A stretch of DNA of 46,395 bases. It comes from Acetobacteraceae bacterium. Its GTDB lineage: Bacteria; Pseudomonadota; Alphaproteobacteria; Acetobacterales; Acetobacteraceae. The stretch spans positions 1 through 46,395 of the forward strand of contig JAIEOP010000052.1 in assembly GCA_019750465.1 (NCBI GenBank). Direction: 5' to 3'. Position 1 is the first letter of the stretch; every line of letters begins with the position of its first letter. A program made the translations under genes and the position numbers. This document shows positions 41,561-46,395 of the stretch, piece by piece. The notes beneath the pieces are model-generated. The model saw only the letters and a program-made list of their open reading frames with translations, did not search any database and was not told the origin of the DNA.

Positions 41561-42378
41561 CCGCGCATCCTCCTCGTCAGCCCCGTCAGGCGCTCCATCA
41601 CCAGCATCAGCACGAAGGCAGCCAGGATCAGCGTGCCGGAGACGGCGGCGACGCGCACGTCCAGCGTGCTCTCCATCATGCCCCACATGCGGATCGGCAG
41701 CATGTCCGTGCGCGCCGAGGAGAGGAAGAGGCTGACGGGCACGTTGTCCACGCTCGCCATGAAGGCCAGGAAGGCGCCGGCGGCGATGCCGGGCGCGATC
41801 AGCGGCAGCGTGATGCGCCGGAAGGTCATGGCGCGGCCCGCGCCGAGCGAGCGCGAGGCATCCAGCAAGGCAGGGTCGAGCTGCGACAGCGAGGCGCCGA
41901 CGGTGCGCAGCAGGAAGGGGGTCACCACCACCAGGTGCCCCACCACCAGCAGCTCCAGCGAGGGGCGGAAGCCGAGGATGGTGAAGTACATCAGCGCCGC
42001 CAGGCCGAAGGCGAGGCCCGGCAGCACCAGCGGCGCCATGAAGAAGGCATCCAGCGCCCGCCCCGCACGGCCCCCGGCCCGCGCCAGCGCCACTGCGGCC
42101 GCCGTGCCCATCACGGTCGCCAACCCCGCCGAGAGCGCCGCGACCTGCAGCGTGTTGCCCGCCGCGCGATGGATGGCGCGGGACCGCACCTCGTCCAGCA
42201 GCAGCTCGTACCAGCGGAAGGAGAAGCCCTGCGGCGGGAAGCGGATGGAGCGGCTGTCGGTGAAGGAGGTCGCCAGCACCACGATCACCGGCCCGACCAG
42301 GATCAGCAGCGCGACCGCGGCCAGCACGCCGATCACGAGAACATAGGAAAGCTCCCCCGCGGTGGGGCGCCTAGCCAT
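41557..42378 (-). CDS. ABC transporter permease, PotC type
   Basis: 273-aa inner-membrane permease of a polyamine/opine-type importer with about six helices. The coupling EAA-like loop is ASRSLGAGRAMTFRRITLPL-IAPGIAAG. It begins at ATG 42378, 8 bp inside the end of the preceding permease gene, and ends overlapping allA. Together with the PotB-type permease, receptor and ATPase it forms one uptake system. The substrate is probably an ureide or related nitrogen compound, judged from allA/puuE linkage; polyamines are the family default. Confidence 0.9.
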   Translation of the reverse strand: MARRPTAGELSYVLVIGVLAAVALLILVGPVIVVLATSFTDSRSIRFPPQGFSFRWYELLLDEVRSRAIHRAAGNTLQVAALSAGLATVMGTAAAVALARAGGRAGRALDAFFMAPLVLPGLAFGLAALMYFTILGFRPSLELLVVGHLVVVTPFLLRTVGASLSQLDPALLDASRSLGAGRAMTFRRITLPLIAPGIAAGAFLAFMASVDNVPVSLFLSSARTDMLPIRMWGMMESTLDVRVAAVSGTLILAAFVLMLVMERLTGLTRRMRG

Positions 42379-43318
42379 GGATGCGTCCCCCCGCCACCCG
42401 GCCCGCATAGGCGATCACCGCGATGACGGCGGAGACCGAGAGCAGCAGCGCCACCGCCGCCGTCGCGGCGAAGGGCCAATTCGCCACCACCATCGCCTGC
42501 TGCCAGATCATCGCCGGCAGGTAGACCAGCCGCCCGCCGCCGATGACGGACTGGCTGATGAAGGCCGTCGTCGAGGAGGCGAAGACCAGCAGGCAGCCCG
42601 CCGCCAGCCCAGGCGCCGCCAGCGGCAGGGTCACCCGCACCAGCGTGCGCCAGGGCGAGGCGCCGAGCGAGGCGGAGGCATCCATCAGGTTCGGGTCGAT
42701 GCGCGACATCACCGCCAGCAGCGGCAGCAGCAGCAGCGGCATCTCGATCTGCGTCAGCGACAGCACCAGCCCGTGCTCCGTCTGCAGCAGCCGGAGCGGG
42801 TCGGCGGCGAGCCCGAGGCCCAGCACGAGCTGGTTCACCAGCCCCTCCCGGCCCAGGATGACGATCCAGGCGAAGGTGCGCACCACCACGCTGGTCAGCA
42901 GCGGCATCACCACGATGAACAGCAGCACGCGCTGCCAGAACGGCGAGGCGCCGCGATAGACAAGCGCCAGCGGCAGCCCCAGCACCAAGGTCGCCGCCAC
43001 GGTCTTCAGGCCGAGCAGCAGCGTGTCGCCCACCACCTTCCAGTGGAAGGCATCGAACAGGAAGCGCCGCCACTGGTTCAGCCCGAAGCCCTCCAGCTTC
43101 TCGTCCGTGTAGAAGCTGACGACGAAGAGCATGAGCAGCGGCGCGACGAAGAAGGCCGCGTAGGCGAGCGCCAGCGGCAGCGCCGGTGCCCAGAGCGCCA
43201 ATCTCCCTCCCCCGCTTGCGGTGGAGGGCCGGGGTGGGGGTGGCGCCGATGTGGTGGAACGATCCACCCCCACCCCACCCCTCCCCCGCGCGCGGGGGAG
43301 GGAGTCCGCCAGGTTCAC
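42371..43318 (-). CDS. ABC transporter permease, PotB type, with repeat element at its N-terminus
   Basis: Permease of up to 315 aa with about six helices starting at WAPALPLALAYAAFFVAPLL, and the coupling loop DASASLGASPWRTLVRVTLP-LAAPGLAAG. The GTG at 43318 overlaps the receptor stop (GTGA), but the next 35 codons are encoded by a GC-rich hairpin element (43203-43304). They give a Pro/Arg/Gly-rich peptide unlike permease N-termini. A TTG at 43201, directly behind the purine-rich element end (GGGAGGGAG), would give a standard 276-aa permease and is my preferred functional start. The outer coordinate keeps the full open frame. Confidence 0.85.
   Translation of the reverse strand: MNLADSLPRARGRGGVGVDRSTTSAPPPPRPSTASGGGRLALWAPALPLALAYAAFFVAPLLMLFVVSFYTDEKLEGFGLNQWRRFLFDAFHWKVVGDTLLLGLKTVAATLVLGLPLALVYRGASPFWQRVLLFIVVMPLLTSVVVRTFAWIVILGREGLVNQLVLGLGLAADPLRLLQTEHGLVLSLTQIEMPLLLLPLLAVMSRIDPNLMDASASLGASPWRTLVRVTLPLAAPGLAAGCLLVFASSTTAFISQSVIGGGRLVYLPAMIWQQAMVVANWPFAATAAVALLLSVSAVIAVIAYAGRVAGGRIHG
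43203..43304. repeat. Composite three-hairpin GC-rich element
   Basis: Hairpin 1: 43205-43215 with 43218-43228 (one mismatch). Hairpin 2: GGGGTGGGGGTGG (43231-43243) with 43264-43276, perfect 13-bp arms. Hairpin 3: a perfect 24-bp palindrome, 43279-43302. The outer ends CTCCCTCCCCCGC and GCGGGGGAGGGAG are also complementary, so the whole can fold as a cloverleaf-like structure. The core repeats the element at 9003-9028. It sits at the receptor/permease junction of an operon. Confidence 0.85.
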
Positions 43319-44343
43319 TTCGCCATCTCGCGGTTGAACCGCTCGATCCAGGGACCGCGCAGCGGGTTGATCCTGGTCCAGTCATGCGTGTTGAAGCGCG
43401 CCATCTCGTCCAGGCTGCGCATCGGCAACCCGGCGCCGAGCGTGACGCCGCTGTTCACCGGCACGAAGTTGTATGGCGCCTTCTGCAGCGCGTCCTGCGC
43501 GCCGCGGCTGACCACCACGTCGATATACTTGTAGGCATTGTCGATGTTCTCGCTGCCCCTGGCGATGTGCAGCGTGGTGAAGAAGGCGGAGGCGCCGGTC
43601 GACGGCACGGCGAATTCGATATCGACGCCGCGGTCCTTCAGCGTCGTCACCGTCTGCGTGTTGGTGTACATCACGTCGCACTGGCCCTGCTGGAACAGGC
43701 CCGGCATGGCGGCCGGCGCGCCCACCGCGGCCAGCTTCGGCAGCACCTTCTTCAGCTCCGCCAGGGCGGGCTCGATGTCCGTCTCGCTGCCGCCGAAGAC
43801 CTTGGCGATCTCGATGAGGCTGATGGTGCCGAAGGTGGTCTGGAAGCCGGTGATCCCCAAGCGCGAGACCCAGGGGTCGCGGAACAGGTCGGCATAGCCG
43901 CCCGGCTTCGGCACCTTCTTCGGATTGTAGGCGATGCCCACCACCTGTGCGGCGCAGCCGACGCCCCAGTCATCCACCAGGATGTCTGGCAGGGCGGCAC
44001 GGTTGCTCAGCTTCGCGGCGTCGAAGCGCTCGAACATGCCGCGCTCGATGCCCGTCACGCGCGGCCCGGGATCGAGCACGAAGCAGTCGAAGGGCGGGGC
44101 GCCGCGGCTGGCGGCGGATTTCGCGATCTGGTCGACCGCGAAGAGCGGCTGCATCTCCAGGTCGATGTTGTGCATGCGCTTCAGGGGCGGCGCGACGTGC
44201 TCGCGGTAGGCCTCCTCCCAGGCGCCGGGATAGATGGCGCTGGTGACGCTGCCGCCGCGACGCTGGGCGCGTGCCAGCCGTGGTGCGGCGAGGGCGGCGG
44301 TTGCGCCAAGCAGCGCGGCGCGGCGCGGGATGCGGGGGATCAT
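43315..44343 (-). CDS. ABC transporter substrate-binding protein (PotD/spermidine-putrescine type)
   Basis: 342-aa periplasmic receptor. The signal peptide is MIPRIPRRAALLGATAALAA followed by PRLARAQ, with an Arg pair suggesting possible Tat export. The mature part has VTSAIYPGAWEEAYREHVAP, FDCFVLDPGPRVTGIERGMF, VGIAYNPKKVPKPGGYADLF-RDPWVSRLG and FTTLHIARGSENIDNAYKYI-DVVVS. I use ATG 44343, which has GGAGGA upstream; the GTG at 44352 sits too close to that site. It lies between the ATPase and permease genes in the ureide operon. The ligand is not known. Confidence 0.9.
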   Translation of the reverse strand: MIPRIPRRAALLGATAALAAPRLARAQRRGGSVTSAIYPGAWEEAYREHVAPPLKRMHNIDLEMQPLFAVDQIAKSAASRGAPPFDCFVLDPGPRVTGIERGMFERFDAAKLSNRAALPDILVDDWGVGCAAQVVGIAYNPKKVPKPGGYADLFRDPWVSRLGITGFQTTFGTISLIEIAKVFGGSETDIEPALAELKKVLPKLAAVGAPAAMPGLFQQGQCDVMYTNTQTVTTLKDRGVDIEFAVPSTGASAFFTTLHIARGSENIDNAYKYIDVVVSRGAQDALQKAPYNFVPVNSGVTLGAGLPMRSLDEMARFNTHDWTRINPLRGPWIERFNREMAK

Positions 44344-44348
44344 GGCGG

Positions 44349-45497
44349 TCACTCCTCCGGGCGGTCGTCGTCGGTGCGGCGGAACAGGGCGGGGCGGACA
44401 TCCGGCGCCAGCCCGATCCAGGCCGTGGCGCCGAGGTCCGGGATGGCGCCGCGGCGCGGTTCCGTCAGGCGCAGGCGGGTGCCGCCGGCGGCCACCACCT
44501 CGCGGATGGTCTGGCCGCCGAGCGGAACCGAGAGGCCCACCTCCACCGGGATGCGGTCCTCCGCCGGTGCGGCGTGCAGCAGCAGCTGCTCCGGGCGGAT
44601 GGTCAGCAGCATCGGCGTGCCGGCAGGCGGCGGGCGCTCCTGCATCGGCATGCCGATCTCGGCGCCGCCGTCCAGGCGCAGGCGCACCCGGTCGTTGGCC
44701 CAGCCGGCGACGGTGCAGGGCAGGCGGTTCGTCGTGCCGATGAAGCCGGCGACGAAGAGGTTGGCGGGCGAGTCATACAGCTCGACCGGCGCGCCGAGCT
44801 GCTCGATGCGGCCGCGGCGCATCACCGCGATGCGGTCGGCGACGCTCATCGCCTCGTCCTGGTCGTGCGTGACCAGGATGGCGGTAAGGCCCAACTGTCT
44901 CTGCAGCCGCTTGATCTCGATCTGCATGTCGAGCCGGAGCGAACGGTCGAGCGCGGCGAAGGGCTCGTCCAGCAGCAGCACCTCGGGCTCGATGGCCAGG
45001 GCACGGGCCAGCGCCACGCGCTGCTGCTGCCCGCCCGAGAGCTGCGCCGGCCGCCGGTCGCGGAAGCCGCCCATCTGCACCATCTCCAGCAGCTCGGCGA
45101 CGCGGGTGGCGATGCGCTCGCGCGGCGCGCGGCGGGCGCGCAGCCCGTAGGCGACGTTCTCGGCGACGCTCATGTGCGGGAACAGCGCGTAGTTCTGGAA
45201 CACGATGCCGACGCTGCGGCGGTTCGGCGGCAGGTCGTCGATGCCGCGGCCATCGAGCAGCACCTGGCCGGCGTGCTGGCGGACGAAGCCGGCGACGGTG
45301 CGCAGCAGCGTGGTCTTGCCGCAGCCGGAGGGGCCGAGCAGCGCCAGCACCTCCCCCGCACGCACGGCGAGATCCACGCCGTCCAGCGCGGTGAAGGCGC
45401 CGTAGCGCACCGTCAGGCCGAGCACGTCGAGCGTGTGGCCCCGCAGGGCGGAAGCGGCCTCGGGCGCCGGGGTCAGGTTGGCAGGACGGAACAGCAA
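44349..45497 (-). CDS. ABC transporter ATP-binding protein (PotA type)
   Basis: 382-aa ATPase energising the importer. Walker A GPSGCGKTTLLRTVAG, Q-loop VFQNYALFPHMSV, signature LSGGQQQRVALARALAIEPE, Walker B VLLLDEPFAALD and the switch His in VTHDQDEAM are all present. A C-terminal TOBE regulatory domain follows from about residue 265 (LLTIRPEQLLLH). I favour the TTG at 45497, with GGAG 6 bp upstream. An ATG at 45551 would add 18 Arg-rich residues and lacks a ribosome site. First gene of the minus-strand operon ATPase-receptor-permease-permease-allA-puuE-NHL. Confidence 0.92.
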   Translation of the reverse strand: MLFRPANLTPAPEAASALRGHTLDVLGLTVRYGAFTALDGVDLAVRAGEVLALLGPSGCGKTTLLRTVAGFVRQHAGQVLLDGRGIDDLPPNRRSVGIVFQNYALFPHMSVAENVAYGLRARRAPRERIATRVAELLEMVQMGGFRDRRPAQLSGGQQQRVALARALAIEPEVLLLDEPFAALDRSLRLDMQIEIKRLQRQLGLTAILVTHDQDEAMSVADRIAVMRRGRIEQLGAPVELYDSPANLFVAGFIGTTNRLPCTVAGWANDRVRLRLDGGAEIGMPMQERPPPAGTPMLLTIRPEQLLLHAAPAEDRIPVEVGLSVPLGGQTIREVVAAGGTRLRLTEPRRGAIPDLGATAWIGLAPDVRPALFRRTDDDRPEE

Positions 45498-45581
45498 GGC
45501 GGACTCCGGTCGGGTCGCGCGCGGTCGGGATCGCCGCCTGGTGGCAACCATCGTGCCATCCGTGGTCCGGACACAAGCCCT

Positions 45582-45602
45582 CGCATCGATGCCGTCGATG
45601 CG
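45582..45602. promoter_or_regulatory. Perfect inverted repeat in the divergent ABC/ureD gap
   Basis: CGCATCGA (45582-45589) and TCGATGCG (45595-45602) are perfect 8-bp arms around TGCCG, in the non-coding space between the transporter operon and ureD. This is a candidate binding site for a dimeric regulator of ureide/urea use. Confidence 0.5.
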
Positions 45603-45652
45603 CCCAGGAAACAGGCACGGCACCAGGATGCTGCCCATCGGCGCGGCAGCCT

Positions 45653-45676
45653 GGCAGGGCTTTGCGCAAACCTGCC
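45653..45676. promoter_or_regulatory. Nested palindrome upstream of ureD
   Basis: GGCAGG (45653-45658) and CCTGCC (45671-45676) enclose the perfect palindrome TTTGCGCAAA (45661-45670). It ends about 20 bp before the ureD start. Possible operator for the urease operon. Confidence 0.45.
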
Positions 45677-45696
45677 CGCGTGCAATCCTGCAGGCG

Positions 45697-46395
45697 ATGC
45701 CGCGCGATGCCACCGACGCTGTCCTGCCATCGCACCAGCGCGCCAGTGGCCGCTTCGTCCTGGGCTTCGCCGTGGGGCGTGATGGCCGCGGCACGGTGCT
45801 GCGCCACCTGGACCAGCAGGCGCCGCTGCGCGTGCTCTTCCCCGATCCCGAACCGGGCGACCCGATCCTCGGCGCCATCCTGAACTGCGCCGGCGGCCTG
45901 GCCGGCGGCGACGCGCTGGACCAGGCGGCGCGGCTGGGCCCGGGCACACGCGTCACGCTCAGCAGCGCCGCGGCCGAGAAGGTCTATCGCAGCCTTGGGC
46001 CCGAGACGCGCGTCGCCACGCGCCTCGCGCTCGGCGCCGGGGCGGTGCTGGAATGGATCCCGCAGGAGACCATCCTGTTCGATGCCGCGCGCTTCTGCCG
46101 CAGCACCACGGTGGAACTGGGCGAGGCGGCGACGCTGCTGGCGGCGGAGACCCTGGTCTTCGGCCGTGCCGCGCGGGGCGAGCGGCTCCGGCGCGGCTTC
46201 GTGCTGGACCGCTGGCATCTGCGGGATGCGGCCGGCGCGCTGCTCTGGGCCGATGCGCTGGAACTCGGCGGCGACATCGAAGCCGCGCTGGACGCGCCCT
46301 TCGGCTTCGACGGCGCGGAGGCGCTGGGCACGGTGCTGCTGGCCGCGCCGGAGGCCGGCGCGCGGCTGGCGATGCTCCGCGCCCTGCCGGCGCCG
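45697..46395 (+). CDS. ureD: Urease accessory protein UreD (runs off the window)
   Basis: At least 233 aa, open to the right edge. UreD scaffolds UreF and UreG on apo-urease and channels nickel into the active site. The N-terminus shows ASGRFVLGFAVGRDGRGTVL and the family core NCAGGLAGGDALDQAARLGP, VTLSSAAAEKVYRS (T-x-Q/S-A-A-x-K-x-Y pattern), AVLEWIPQETILFDAARFCR and AAETLVFGRAARGE, which match UreD in order. ATG 45697 is the natural start after the palindromes; no strong ribosome site is visible. Urease structural genes are expected just beyond the window. It is divergent from the ureide transporter operon. Confidence 0.92.
   Translation, partial: MPRDATDAVLPSHQRASGRFVLGFAVGRDGRGTVLRHLDQQAPLRVLFPDPEPGDPILGAILNCAGGLAGGDALDQAARLGPGTRVTLSSAAAEKVYRSLGPETRVATRLALGAGAVLEWIPQETILFDAARFCRSTTVELGEAATLLAAETLVFGRAARGERLRRGFVLDRWHLRDAAGALLWADALELGGDIEAALDAPFGFDGAEALGTVLLAAPEAGARLAMLRALPAP

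Overview
The window is very GC-rich bacterial DNA with almost continuous, tightly packed coding. Three tripartite-tricarboxylate (Bug/TctC) receptors, an lptF-lptG-lptD set, a CarD-FdxA pair and a ureide/urease region point to an alphaproteobacterium, most likely a Roseomonas-like member of the Acetobacteraceae. This is inferred from gene content; there is no rRNA or tRNA to anchor it.

Layout. 1-5.8 kb: a Bug receptor behind a truncated palindromic repeat, then (minus) acyl-CoA dehydrogenase and maleylacetoacetate isomerase, a small membrane protein, a broken methyltransferase gene, and a second Bug receptor (minus). 5.9-10.1 kb: a plus-strand catabolic operon of luciferase-like monooxygenase, AtuA-like protein, DUF4387 protein and Ldh-type dehydrogenase. 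10.2-14.9 kb (minus): lptF-lptG-lptD, overlapping by 4 bp each. 15.1-17.4 kb (plus): an envelope/stress operon of an amphipathic protein, a YqjE/holin-like protein and a DUF3618 protein. 17.4-21.9 kb (minus): a frameshifted Uma2 gene, a FAD-linked 2-hydroxyacid dehydrogenase, a collapsed vapBC relic, a split chromate transporter and an HdeD-like protein. 22-26.1 kb: CarD with a long basic tail and a 7Fe ferredoxin (minus), a GNAT acetyltransferase (plus) and a membrane protein (minus). 26.2-31.9 kb (plus): tctC-tctB-tctA, a SirB1-like protein, glutathione synthetase and a toxin-antitoxin pair. 31.9-39 kb (minus): alanine dehydrogenase, DUF486 protein, AmpG-like permease and a 1375-residue RTX phosphoesterase. 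39.3-45.5 kb (minus): a polyamine-type ABC transporter followed by ureidoglycolate lyase, a PuuE-type deacetylase and an NHL-repeat protein. From 45.7 kb (plus), divergent ureD runs off the window.

The last block reads as ureide (purine-ring) uptake and breakdown: ATPase, receptor, two permeases, AllA and PuuE in one overlapping operon, opposite the first urease accessory gene, with palindromes in the shared intergenic space.

The most unusual structure is at 4195-4405, inside the methyltransferase gene. Four near-identical 28-bp repeats recur at exactly 61-bp steps, separated by three 33-bp unrelated spacers. This is the geometry of a type I-E CRISPR array. The repeat is itself part of the methyltransferase coding sequence, and removing three 61-bp units (183 bp) restores the gene across the site. 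It looks like a neo-CRISPR built by off-target spacer integration into a gene, although divergent tandem duplication cannot be excluded. No cas genes lie in the window. Other structural points are two copies of a 106-bp palindromic repeat in opposite orientation, one supplying a stop codon; a three-hairpin GC-rich element inside a permease N-terminus; and two gene-decay remnants (Uma2, VapBC).
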